DNA from: Asaia sp037151935
Lineage (GTDB): Bacteria; Pseudomonadota; Alphaproteobacteria; Acetobacterales; Acetobacteraceae
Length of the DNA: 64,000 nt
Assembly: GCF_051628905.1 (NCBI RefSeq)
Contig: NZ_CP157575.1
Location: forward strand, 186,001 to 250,000
Direction of reading: 5' to 3'
Below the pieces are notes generated by a model that searched no databases, was not told the origin of the DNA, and worked only from the letters and a program-made list of their open reading frames with translations. The translations under genes and the position numbers were made by a program. Below are positions 54,805-63,610 of this stretch, one piece after another. Every line of letters begins with the position of its first letter. Positions within the stretch are counted from its first letter, which is position 1.

Positions 54805-57066
54805 ATGCAGTGGCTCCGATGCGCTGCGTCACCGTGTTGTCGTGCCCAGTATCCTGGATCCGGAATTCCTCCCGTGGACATATCATTTATCTGTGCAGCC
54901 AATGCATGGAAGCTAGCTTGCGGCTGCGCATTTGTCGCTCTTACATGTTACCCCTCTGCCTTCGCATCCGATCAAGCCACGAATCAGTCGGCCAAATCTG
55001 TTCTTCGCAAGAAACAGGATAACACGGCTGAACAAACGCCGACGTCGAACTGGTCTGGCGAAACAATAACTGTGACCGGACAGCGTCAAACCTATGCCGC
55101 GCCGATATCATCAGCTGCGACGCGTACCAATACGCCGCTCATACAGGTGCCTCAGTCCGTTCAGGTCATTACGCGTACGCTGATACAGGAGCAGGACAGT
55201 CACTCCCTGAGCGCGGCACTCGTGAATGTCTCTGGCATAACTCCCACCAGGACAGATGGCATTCTGTTCATCCCACCGATCATTCGTGGCTTCCCCGCGG
55301 AGGTCTATCTTGACGGACTGCCTCTGTTTGCAGGCAATCAGCAGGCTTTCGCGCCAACGGCGCTGGTCGGCGTCGAACGTATCGATGTCCTGAAAGGGCC
55401 CAATGCCACGTTGTATGGTGGTGGCTTGGGGACGCCACTTGGTGGCGTCATCAACATTGAGTCCGAGCTACCAAGTGATAAGACTGGCGGATACGTCGCG
55501 ATGCGCGGGGGAAGCTACACCACACTCAATCCATCTGGGGATATCAATCTCAGGCTTTCTTCCAGAGTATCGTTTCGTCTCACGGGCGAGTATCTCAGCG
55601 ACAAGAGCTATATCGATCGCGTTCATGGCGCACGTTTTTCATTGCAGCCCAGCCTCCTCTATCGGATCGACTCAAAAACCGACCTGGTGCTGCGCGGTCA
55701 GTATAACGACAGACGCAACCTCGAATATTCAGGTCTCCCAGCGGATATGGCCTTGGCCGGCAAGCTGAATCGCTATGCCTTCCCCGGCTCTCCCCTCGGT
55801 CAGCCCCTAACCAAGAACATCAATCGTTCTGCTTTCGTGGCGCTGCACCATGCGCTTTCGGACACAGTCAAACTCACGGTCACGGGGCGCTATTACAGCA
55901 ACACAGTCCATGAATATGGGAGCTTCATTGACCCGGACATCTTTCCCACAGACCCCTCCGCACCGACCGTATATGACGTCTCCCCTATCCTCATGCATAA
56001 CCGGGTCAAGGAAGCGACGCTGGATGCCAATCTGTCGGCGAAGCTGCACATGCTGGGTTGGACACATCAGCTTGTCGGCGGCCTTAATTACGATTGGACC
56101 AGCTTTTACAGTGCCATGGGATTTGGTGTGAGGGATACTCCATTGGGCACGATTGATCTTGCCCACCCGGTTTATGACCTGCATTACGTGGCGCAGCTAC
56201 CGGTCAATTCCTATACGGATGATCATTACAAGACCTACGCAGCCTATGTTCAGGACCAGGCGAGCTACGGGCGCCTACATATCACGGGCGGATTGCGCTT
56301 CACGGCGCTGAAGTTCCAAGAGGCAACCGACTTTGGTGTCTCAAACAACAAGACTTATTACCATGTTTCGCCCCGCATCGGGGGTACCTTTGACATTGTG
56401 CACGGCCTTGCTCTTTATGCCGGCTACTCGACTGCATTTCGCGCAGCGTTCGGTTTTCTTGGATTGCAACCTCCCAAACCGGAAAAATCCCGTAACGTAG
56501 AAGCTGGTCTCAAGCTTGCCTTACCCGGCACGGGTCTTTCAGGCACTCTGGCCCTGTTTCATCAGACACATGACAACGTGGCCGTGCCGGACATGACCAA
56601 TGTCGGCTACTATGTGCAAAGCGGGAGTCAACGCGCGCGTGGTTTCGAGGCCGACCTTATCTGGGAGCCAAGCCCGGCCTTTTCGGTTCTTGCGAACTAC
56701 GCCTTTACCGATACACGTGACAACGGCGTCTCTCCTGGGGACCGGATTGCCCGCGTTCCCAAGAACAGCGGCCGTGTTGCTGCCCGGTACCGCCTCCTCC
56801 ACGGATGGGCCAAAGGTCTGTCCTTCGGCGCAGGTATGACGGCCTATACCTCCCGCCAGCTGACACTGCCCAATACGATCGCTGTTCCCGGCTATGCGGT
56901 GTTCGATGCGCAAGCAGCCTATTCCTTCGATCGATATACTCTTGGTATCTCGATCGTAAATCTAGGCAATCGCAAAGCGTGGGATCCCTATTCCTACATG
57001 GGCAATCCTGTCATCGCCCCGCTCCAGCCGCTATCGGCATATGTTACGCTTAAGGTCCGGCTGTGA
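54805..57066 (+). CDS. TonB-dependent siderophore receptor (FhuA/FoxA type)
   Basis: A 753-residue receptor. The plug has TPLIQVPQSVQVITRTLIQE and VGVERIDVLKGPNATLYGGG, the siderophore-receptor form, with TonB-box-like ETITVTGQR. The barrel ends SAYVTLKVRL. The N-terminus contains several Cys (CAASPCC, CGC), and the start may be later. It is between a DUF2946 gene and an esterase gene whose ATG overlaps its stop. Confidence 0.92.
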   Translation: MQWLRCAASPCCRAQYPGSGIPPVDISFICAANAWKLACGCAFVALTCYPSAFASDQATNQSAKSVLRKKQDNTAEQTPTSNWSGETITVTGQRQTYAAPISSAATRTNTPLIQVPQSVQVITRTLIQEQDSHSLSAALVNVSGITPTRTDGILFIPPIIRGFPAEVYLDGLPLFAGNQQAFAPTALVGVERIDVLKGPNATLYGGGLGTPLGGVINIESELPSDKTGGYVAMRGGSYTTLNPSGDINLRLSSRVSFRLTGEYLSDKSYIDRVHGARFSLQPSLLYRIDSKTDLVLRGQYNDRRNLEYSGLPADMALAGKLNRYAFPGSPLGQPLTKNINRSAFVALHHALSDTVKLTVTGRYYSNTVHEYGSFIDPDIFPTDPSAPTVYDVSPILMHNRVKEATLDANLSAKLHMLGWTHQLVGGLNYDWTSFYSAMGFGVRDTPLGTIDLAHPVYDLHYVAQLPVNSYTDDHYKTYAAYVQDQASYGRLHITGGLRFTALKFQEATDFGVSNNKTYYHVSPRIGGTFDIVHGLALYAGYSTAFRAAFGFLGLQPPKPEKSRNVEAGLKLALPGTGLSGTLALFHQTHDNVAVPDMTNVGYYVQSGSQRARGFEADLIWEPSPAFSVLANYAFTDTRDNGVSPGDRIARVPKNSGRVAARYRLLHGWAKGLSFGAGMTAYTSRQLTLPNTIAVPGYAVFDAQAAYSFDRYTLGISIVNLGNRKAWDPYSYMGNPVIAPLQPLSAYVTLKVRL

Positions 57067-57977
57067 TGAGGAAGATCCGTTTTTTCGTTTCTGCAGCATT
57101 ACTCTCAATCTTCTCGCCTTGTGCCCTTGGCGTTGCCCACATGCCCGCAGCCGGGGATCGCCAGGTATATTCTCTCTACAGTAAGGGCGAATTGCCGACG
57201 CCTGGCGTGCCGGAAACTGTTGCCCGGATTAACGGCATGGCAGACCCGATCGTCTTCAACGTCAGTGAGCCCACTCTCGAGGTGTTCAGACCTGGCAAAA
57301 ATCACGCGAACGGAACGGCAGTGATTGTCGCTCCAGGTGGGGGATTTGTCGGGATCGATTACCAGCAGGGAGGCGTCGATATTGCACGTGCGCTAGCCGA
57401 ACGGGGCTATACCGCGCTGGTTCTTAAATATCGCACGATAAGGAGCCCTGATACCGGCATGCACATGCCCGCTACTCATCTGCGGGAAATGCAGGCGATC
57501 ACGAAGCGCGCCAAGGAGGCTTCGACGGAACCCGTTCCTCCCTTTGCGGGGGAGGCGCACGCTCTGGAGGATGCGCAACGAGCAATATTCCTCGTGAAAG
57601 CGCATGCCAGGGACTGGGGGATCGATCCTGTACGGATTGGCTTCCTGGGTTTCTCGACAGGAGCGTTTCTTGCTGTCGATCTGTCGATAGGTGCCAAAGA
57701 AACGCGTCCTGCATTCGTTGGCATCCTGTATGGCGGACTTCGTGGACCAATCCCCTCAGACGCCTCCCCGGCTTTCATCGCTGCGGCCAGCGACGACCCA
57801 CTGCTGCCAATGGACGCCGTGCAGATCTATACGGCGTGGCGTCGGGCCGGGGTCGATGCGGAGCTTCATATCTACGGGCATGGGGGACATGGCTTTAGCC
57901 TTGCCCCGCAGGGGACGACAAGCGATTACTGGCTTGATGAATTTATCTGGTGGCTAAAGGCGCGAAAGCTCGAGTGA
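57066..57977 (+). CDS. Exported alpha/beta-hydrolase (acetyl-esterase type)
   Basis: A 303-residue hydrolase with signal peptide (FFVSAALLSIFSPCALG). The oxyanion motif is VIVAPGGGFVG. The nucleophile is in GFLGFSTGAFLAV (GxSxG), the acid in AASDDPLLP and the base in YGHGGHGFSL. It is of the BD-FAE/acetyl esterase group. The gene overlaps the TonB receptor stop (TGATG), so a role in cutting the imported siderophore in the periplasm is possible, by analogy with siderophore esterases; a sugar esterase is the alternative. Confidence 0.85.
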   Translation: MRKIRFFVSAALLSIFSPCALGVAHMPAAGDRQVYSLYSKGELPTPGVPETVARINGMADPIVFNVSEPTLEVFRPGKNHANGTAVIVAPGGGFVGIDYQQGGVDIARALAERGYTALVLKYRTIRSPDTGMHMPATHLREMQAITKRAKEASTEPVPPFAGEAHALEDAQRAIFLVKAHARDWGIDPVRIGFLGFSTGAFLAVDLSIGAKETRPAFVGILYGGLRGPIPSDASPAFIAAASDDPLLPMDAVQIYTAWRRAGVDAELHIYGHGGHGFSLAPQGTTSDYWLDEFIWWLKARKLE

Positions 57978-58050
57978 GCGGTGGCACGCTGCATATGCCT
58001 CAAAATGAAGCTGCCAGCAGAGGGCTTGCCGTTCTGTCACTCGCCAGATC

Positions 58051-58254
58051 GTGACGGTGGAGCCTCACCAGCTTATTACCTCTGTCCTTCAGTGCTCTAC
58101 GGGTGGGGTGGAGTGGCGGTGCGGCGTGCTCCGTTTCCAGAGAAAACTGATCATCGAGCGGCACAGTGCCTTACCATGCTTGCCCGCTACGGTTTTGCGT
58201 CCTGCGGCCTTCATGGAAAACTTCTCGAGCCTGCTGTTTCGGATCGGGCGATAA
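58051..58254 (+). pseudogene. Internal fragment of a second NmrA-like gene
   Basis: Residues from about VLQCSTGGVEWRCGVLRFQ to PATVLRPAAFMENFSSLLFR match the middle of the complete NmrA-like protein at 40645. Its 5' part is lost. After TTTCGGATC the sequence jumps to the L2 flank (GGGCGATAAGG), which in the intact locus lies about 400 bases further on. So the 3' part was removed by deletion between short CGGATC repeats. Confidence 0.85.
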
Positions 58255-58468
58255 GGCGTAGCGAGATAAGATTGCCGATGAGTGAAAACTGGCGTTCTTC
58301 CGCCATTTTTTCTACTTCCGTTTCTTCTTATTATCGGAAGTAGGGCTAGTGGACGTGAAACTGCAGCGGATCGGGCAGAAAGCGTGCCTCAGAGGCTCGC
58401 TTTCGATGCGGCGCAGATCATCTCCCTGCCTATACGGCCGCGCTCAATGGAGGATGTCAGCTTTCGCC
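58240..58468 (+). repeat. Island palindrome, copy F, with L2 left and R1 right flanks
   Basis: Core CTACTTCCG (58312-58320), 14 bases, CGGAAGTAG (58335-58343). The left flank is that of copy D; the right flank is R1 as in A and G. This mixed pair is the clearest sign that left and right flanks have reassorted at the palindrome. Confidence 0.9.
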
Positions 58469-58516
58469 GTCATGCCGGACATAGCGTTGCCTTGCACGTC
58501 TTCTCGTAAGCCGACA

Positions 58517-59356
58517 TCACCTTGATGGTGCATCCCGATCCGCATGGAGCGCGATCGCCTTTTGCGCCTCCAAAGCCGCGCGGCGGCTTTCCAGCTCGCG
58601 GGCTATATTGTTGTAAGCCGTGCTGCCGAGCGCAAGCCGAAGCGGCATCTCGGTGCCATCGACCGTTGCGATGATTGCATCCGTGCCTTTTTGGACATCT
58701 CCATTTATTACGAAGCTGCCACTGTCAATGGCATCGCGCACGGTCTGGGCAGGGGTGCCTCGATATGCTTCCAGTTCGGGTGCCTGTTCCAGGGCTGCGC
58801 GAAAGCCCGTCTGCGTTGGCCCCGGCTCAACCAGCAGGAACGCGATGCCGAAACCTGCGACTTCCTGCGCCACGGCCTCGACAAAGCCTTCGATGCCCCA
58901 TTTCGTCGCGTGATAGAGGCTGAAACCGGGATAGGCGATCTGGCCACCTTCGGATGAGAATTGCACGATCCGGCCACCGCCCTGTGCGCGCAAATGCGGC
59001 AGTGCCGCGCGAATCAACTGAATCGAGGCCGTTAGATTGATCGCGATCTGACGGTCAATCTGCGCGTCGCTCAGTTCCTCCGCCGCACCGAACAACCCGT
59101 AGGCCGCATTGCTGACCACGACGTCGATCCGGGTTTCGGAGGCAAAAGCGTCATCGACGGTCCGAAGTAATGCCTCCGAATCCGCGAGATCGAGCGACAA
59201 TACGCGAAGCGTCTGCGGATATTGCGACGCAAGTTCCGCCAGTGTCTCGGAGCGGCGCGTGGTCGCCAACACGCGATCGCCCCGCTTCAAAAGCCTTGCA
59301 GTCAGCACCGCGCCGAAACCGCTCGATGTTCCCGTGATGAGCCAGGTCTTTGCCAT
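58517..59356 (-). CDS. Short-chain dehydrogenase/reductase (SDR)
   Basis: A 279-residue classical SDR. Cofactor motif GTSSGFGAVLTARLL, then DLADSEA, NAAYGLFG, catalytic Ser (QFSSEGGQIAYPG) and YHATK. Arg after the first motif (TTRRSETL) suggests NADP(H). It resembles oxidoreductases regulated by an adjacent LysR protein; such a gene starts 84 bases away in the opposite direction. Substrate unknown. Confidence 0.92.
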   Translation of the reverse strand: MAKTWLITGTSSGFGAVLTARLLKRGDRVLATTRRSETLAELASQYPQTLRVLSLDLADSEALLRTVDDAFASETRIDVVVSNAAYGLFGAAEELSDAQIDRQIAINLTASIQLIRAALPHLRAQGGGRIVQFSSEGGQIAYPGFSLYHATKWGIEGFVEAVAQEVAGFGIAFLLVEPGPTQTGFRAALEQAPELEAYRGTPAQTVRDAIDSGSFVINGDVQKGTDAIIATVDGTEMPLRLALGSTAYNNIARELESRRAALEAQKAIALHADRDAPSR

Positions 59357-59440
59357 GATGATGTCTCCTTACCCACCATGATAGGCATTCATCGGAAGAA
59401 CGATTAGACTGAACAATCCGCATGATCTGGTGAGCATAAG

Positions 59441-60346
59441 TTGACAATCACCACCCGCCCTTCGCTGAATGATCTGATCGCGTTCGCAACCGTTATCGAA
59501 CATCGCAGCTTCACGCGAGCCGCAGTTCATCTGGGCGTTTCTCGCTCGGCTCTCAGCCACACAGTGCAGAGCCTGGAACAGAGACTTGGGCGTCGCCTGC
59601 TGAACCGCACGACCCGCAGCGTGGCCCCTACCGAAGCGGGATCGAGTCTGCTCGCAGGGATCGGTCCGGTTCTGGAAAGCTTCGATCACGCCCTGGATCG
59701 TTTTTCGGAAGCGCAGGGCGTCCTGAGCGGCAGGCTCCGGATCAATGCCGGCGCGACGGCGATCGGCATTCTTCTCGGCAGAGCCGTACCCGTCTTCCTA
59801 GAGCAATATCCCGGTGTAGTGCTCGATCTGACGGCAGATGGCCGCTTGGTAGATATCGTGGCGCAGGGCTTCGACGCAGGTGTGCGCCTGGCCGACGCCG
59901 TCCCTCAGGACATGATCGCCGTGCCCTTTGGCGGCCCGGTGCGTTTCATCGCCGTGGCCGCACCATCTTATCGGACGGACGCTTCATTACCGCAGGTGCC
60001 TGACGATCTGCGCTACCATCGTTGTATCGGACACCGTCTACCGGGCGGGCGTCTTTATGATGCTTGGGAATTCTCGAAGGACGGCCAGGATATCGTGCTG
60101 GATATTTCCGCCTCGCTGGTACTGGACGATATCGCCTTGATGGTGGAGGCCGCCTGCGCGGGGCTCGGCATCGCCTATGTGCCCGAACCAGCGGTGCGTG
60201 CGCGACTGAAAACCGGTCGATTGGTGCACCTGCTTGCAGGTTGGTCCCCTCCCGGGCCTGGCATGTGCCTGTATTACGCGGGCCACAGACGCGTGCCGGC
60301 GGCTCTGCGCGCTTTTATCGACGTGCTGCGCGAGCAGGGCATATGA
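59441..60346 (+). CDS. LysR-family regulator of the SDR gene
   Basis: A 301-residue regulator starting at TTG. The HTH is SFTRAAVHLGVSRSALSHTV, followed by LGRRLLNRTTRSVAPTEAG. The effector domain has GFDAGVRLADAVPQDMIAVP. It is divergent from the SDR gene, so is its likely regulator. The start is weakly supported by an upstream ribosome site. Confidence 0.9.
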   Translation: MTITTRPSLNDLIAFATVIEHRSFTRAAVHLGVSRSALSHTVQSLEQRLGRRLLNRTTRSVAPTEAGSSLLAGIGPVLESFDHALDRFSEAQGVLSGRLRINAGATAIGILLGRAVPVFLEQYPGVVLDLTADGRLVDIVAQGFDAGVRLADAVPQDMIAVPFGGPVRFIAVAAPSYRTDASLPQVPDDLRYHRCIGHRLPGGRLYDAWEFSKDGQDIVLDISASLVLDDIALMVEAACAGLGIAYVPEPAVRARLKTGRLVHLLAGWSPPGPGMCLYYAGHRRVPAALRAFIDVLREQGI

Positions 60347-60485
60347 CGAATTTCGCCCTCTTCTCGGACGTAGGAGGCGATCCCACGTGCTCCGAAAAGC
60401 AGACCTGCCTCAATAGCTGATACGGTGTGCACCTGACGCCGTGGTCTGTCCCTTCAGGAGGTCTACACGTGCTGCAATTCGGCCA

Positions 60486-61379
60486 TCAGAGTTTGCCGTC
60501 ATACTTTTGATAGAGTGCTGGGAGGAAGCGCGCGAGATTGTTGAACTCGCTCATATCGTGCACCGCCAGCTCGTAGGCCATCAGCTTGAGCTGTTCCGCA
60601 TCATCCATGCCGGCGCCGGCGAGAAGCTCCTTGCCCTTGTCCGCACCCGGGAAGCGGGCAAGAGCAGGGTGCGCGCCGATCCAATAGCGGCTGAACAGTT
60701 CCATGCCCGTCGATGTTGGTCGCACCATGTGGATCATCAGGCCGATCGTGATGTCCGGGTGACCGGGAAGTTCCAGCAGCCCGCTCGCGCTCGCCTGGAA
60801 ACCTGCCGCGGCATAGCGATTCATATCTACGCCAAGAATGGAGGGGTCGCAGAACCGGATCGTGCTCTTGAGCAGGAAACGTCCGAGATATTCGACGACT
60901 TCCGAACGATTTTCGTAATACCGCTCCTCAAGCGTCAGGCTGGCATCCGTCAAACGTTTCGGGTCCTCGACCGTCGCCGAGAGATGGCCGTGGGGATACC
61001 AGAGCATATAGCGGCTAGGCTCTATCGCGTGCCAGCAGAACCACCATTTGAACATTTCCGGCGTGGCGCCGGGGAAATCGACACGGCTGCGGACGTGCAT
61101 CGTCGGTCCATCGAGAACGGTCCAGCCATAATCCGGCACCTCGTAGTCGGGCGCGAACATCCTGTTGAGATTTTCCGGCGTGGGGGCCATGTCCGGCGCG
61201 GGCTCCATCGGGCCTGCGGCAAGTCCTAGTGCGGACGATTCCGGTACGAGCAGCCGTTCATTAAGGAATTCCGCGAAATCGGTCTTTCCGATCGCCGCCG
61301 CGGACTCCTTGAAGAGGTCCTGCAAATTAGGTGCTGTGTAGGTCACAGGCGTCATAGTGCTCTGTTTTTTCGGCATCAT
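60486..61379 (-). CDS. DAPG-hydrolase (PhlG)-like enzyme
   Basis: A 297-residue protein. The stretch FKWWFCWHAIEPSRYMLWYP, then HGHLSA, is the signature region of the 2,4-diacetylphloroglucinol hydrolase/phloretin hydrolase family, which cuts a carbon-carbon bond of aryl ketones with zinc. His residues in HxxE and later MIHMVRP are possible ligands. The true substrate is open. A TetR gene lies just upstream on the same strand (1-base gap), so they form an operon. Confidence 0.72.
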   Translation of the reverse strand: MMPKKQSTMTPVTYTAPNLQDLFKESAAAIGKTDFAEFLNERLLVPESSALGLAAGPMEPAPDMAPTPENLNRMFAPDYEVPDYGWTVLDGPTMHVRSRVDFPGATPEMFKWWFCWHAIEPSRYMLWYPHGHLSATVEDPKRLTDASLTLEERYYENRSEVVEYLGRFLLKSTIRFCDPSILGVDMNRYAAAGFQASASGLLELPGHPDITIGLMIHMVRPTSTGMELFSRYWIGAHPALARFPGADKGKELLAGAGMDDAEQLKLMAYELAVHDMSEFNNLARFLPALYQKYDGKL

Positions 61380-61380
61380 A

Positions 61381-62052
61381 TCAGGATCCCCATTTGGTTC
61401 CAGTTAAGGGGGCGACATTGCCCGTCTTTTGAGAGGTGCCGGACATCGCTGACCTGCGATAACCGACGCTGCGCGAAATCAGGACGGCGAGCCCGCGTGC
61501 ATAAGCGTCATCAAGCGTCTCGCCCAAGAGGAGCCGATACCAGAAGGCGCCATACAAGGCGTCCAGGGCGGCGCCGATATCCGCGTCTCCGGCGAGTTCC
61601 CCGCGCGTTGCCGCCCGTTCAAAGATCGCCCGGCCCAGCCACACGCGCGGCTCGACGAAGCGCGTGCGAAAGCTTTCCAGAAACTTCGGATCGTCTTGAG
61701 CGGAAGCGATGAGGCTGCGGATCGCGGGACCATCCCGGCGCAAATTTTCGAAGAGCATCGTCAGAAAGCTGCAGAGCTCATCCTCCAGTGCTTCCCTCGC
61801 AGGCTGCGGGCTCAGGCCCTCGCCCTCTACGAAGGCGTCGAGGACAAGTTCCGCCTTGCCAGGCCAGCGACGATAGAACGTCTGCCGGGCGACACCGGCT
61901 TCGGTCACGATCGAATCGATGGTGACCGCCCGGTAGCCGTCCCTGATGACCAGTCGACGGGCTGCCGCCAGAAGATGGGCGTCCGTCGTTTCGTCGCGCG
62001 GACGACCGGACTGGCGCTGCAGGACAGCTGGTGAATCGGTGATCTGCGACAA
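61381..62052 (-). CDS. TetR-family regulator in the hydrolase operon
   Basis: About 223 residues. I start it at TTG 62052, with AGGAG 5 bases upstream; the frame is open to 62106. HTH: RRLVIRDGYRAVTIDSIVTE, then AGVARQTFYRRWPGKAEL. The C-terminal part is the TetR_C type with FRTRFVEPRVWLGRAIFERA. Co-transcribed with the hydrolase gene, so it may sense that enzyme's substrate. Confidence 0.88.
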   Translation of the reverse strand: MSQITDSPAVLQRQSGRPRDETTDAHLLAAARRLVIRDGYRAVTIDSIVTEAGVARQTFYRRWPGKAELVLDAFVEGEGLSPQPAREALEDELCSFLTMLFENLRRDGPAIRSLIASAQDDPKFLESFRTRFVEPRVWLGRAIFERAATRGELAGDADIGAALDALYGAFWYRLLLGETLDDAYARGLAVLISRSVGYRRSAMSGTSQKTGNVAPLTGTKWGS

Positions 62053-62133
62053 TGACGCTCCTGTCTTCTGTTTAGATACAATACTGCAGTCTCGTAATGT
62101 ACGCAAGGGACAGCTCGTGGCCTCCCCGACCGA

Positions 62134-62775
62134 TCAGAGAAAGCGGGCGTAATAGCCGGGCTTGAAGCGAAAAGCGTTGTTGCGCCACTTGATGAGTTTC
62201 TCGGGCATGAAGGTGAACGAGAAGAACACGATGATCAGACCCAAAGCCTCGAGAGAGTCGAGGAACGTCACCTTCATGCAACTGATCATCCACAAGCTCG
62301 TGCAGAGGATCGGCAGGAAGCCGATTATGGCGGTTGCGTAACCCGGATTGTAGAGCGTGCGTTTGCCGCGGCCGCGAAAGCGCTGCAGCATGCGGACGCC
62401 GAACATTGTATGCATGAAAAGCTCCGCACCCGCGAATACGATATTCATGATCACAATCGCGGGTCCGGCACCGACGGAGAGCTGGACGATGCCGAACCAC
62501 ATTGCCGTGAAGACCGTGATCATGTCGGTGAGCTGGTTCATCGGTCGCTGGTCGGGCTCTGACGACTTGCCCATGACCCAGTTATATTGCCACGCGAAAC
62601 CACCCGGCAGATACCACTCTTCCAGCGCATGGAAGGGGAGCAGGATATAACTTGCCGCCACCACCTTCTCCGCGGGCGACCACACGCCCCAATGCGTAAT
62701 GAGCGTATGCAGGATGCCCGCGCCGAGCGCGAACATCACGTAGAACCAGATCGACTTTGTCCAGAGTTTCAGCAT
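62134..62775 (-). CDS. HXXEE-domain membrane protein
   Basis: About 213 residues from the ATG at 62775 (AAGGGA upstream). Five or six helices; the motif HALEEWYLPGGFAW contains HxxEE, for which the family is named. Later FAGAELFMHTMFGVRML repeats the acidic/His pattern. These may be metal-dependent membrane enzymes, but no activity is known. It is divergent from a TetR gene with an inverted repeat between. Confidence 0.78.
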   Translation of the reverse strand: MLKLWTKSIWFYVMFALGAGILHTLITHWGVWSPAEKVVAASYILLPFHALEEWYLPGGFAWQYNWVMGKSSEPDQRPMNQLTDMITVFTAMWFGIVQLSVGAGPAIVIMNIVFAGAELFMHTMFGVRMLQRFRGRGKRTLYNPGYATAIIGFLPILCTSLWMISCMKVTFLDSLEALGLIIVFFSFTFMPEKLIKWRNNAFRFKPGYYARFL

Positions 62776-62816
62776 GTCGGTAATCCCTTTTTCGATATAG
62801 CTTCGCAGGCTAGTCT

Positions 62817-62835
62817 TTGCGACGTTGCGTCGCAA
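62817..62835. promoter_or_regulatory. TetR-type operator between HXXEE and TetR genes
   Basis: TTGCGACG (62817-62824) and CGTCGCAA (62828-62835) are perfect inverted arms around TTG, midway in the 77-base divergent promoter. The TetR protein encoded at 62853 is the likely ligand. Confidence 0.65.
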
Positions 62836-62852
62836 TACGAACGGGAGCCCCC

Positions 62853-63455
62853 ATGCCAAGGATTTTTTCCACTACACTCGCGGACAATCATCGGCACACA
62901 TGGAAGGTGCTGATCGCAGCGCTGGAGGTCTGCCTTTCGCGTAAGCTGATCGACCGTCTCTCGCTTGCTGATGTCGCGGGTGAAGCCGGCATGGCGCGTA
63001 ACACCATCTACAACTACGTGCCCGACAAGGTCGCGCTGCTGGCGGCGGCGGCGGATCACTGCGCGGCCACACTTGTCGCCGATCTCCGCGCGGTGGTCGC
63101 GTCCGGAGAGCCCGCTTCCAGTCGCATCGCGCGCATGCTCGAGCTTATTCTCGCGGCGGTCGTGCGGGGTGATCACCCCGCAATCATGGGTGCCGCGGTC
63201 ACACTGATCGGTCTTGATCCGGACGATCCTCCATCCTTTCTGATCGAGATCCGCATGCTTTTTCAAACCGTACACTGCGAAGGTGCCGATGCGGGGGTGC
63301 TGCGCCCGTTCGATGCTCTGACGTGGTCGATCCTGGCAGGTACGATCCATGCCGCAGTTCTTCAGATCAAGCGTTCGTCGCACTCATGCGACCGCATCAT
63401 CACCGAAACAACCCGCATCGTGTTCGCAGCACTTACCGTTCCTGAACCAACATAA
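62853..63455 (+). CDS. TetR-family regulator of the HXXEE gene
   Basis: A 200-residue regulator from the ATG at 62853 (GGGAG upstream). HTH: LADVAGEAGMARNTIYNYVP, then DKVALLAAAADHCAATL. It faces the HXXEE gene across a palindrome, the classical local-repressor layout. The inducer is unknown. Confidence 0.9.
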   Translation: MPRIFSTTLADNHRHTWKVLIAALEVCLSRKLIDRLSLADVAGEAGMARNTIYNYVPDKVALLAAAADHCAATLVADLRAVVASGEPASSRIARMLELILAAVVRGDHPAIMGAAVTLIGLDPDDPPSFLIEIRMLFQTVHCEGADAGVLRPFDALTWSILAGTIHAAVLQIKRSSHSCDRIITETTRIVFAALTVPEPT

Positions 63456-63610
63456 GCAGCCACTCCTCTTATTAATGTTAAGATGCGGCATCGATACCGG
63501 CGCTGGTGGCGGCATCGACGTCTGTTTCGGAGGGCTGCGCTCGAAAAGCAGACCGTCGGCTACCCCGCCATTCCAGACAGAGATCCTTGGAATCGCCCCC
63601 CAATATGCCG

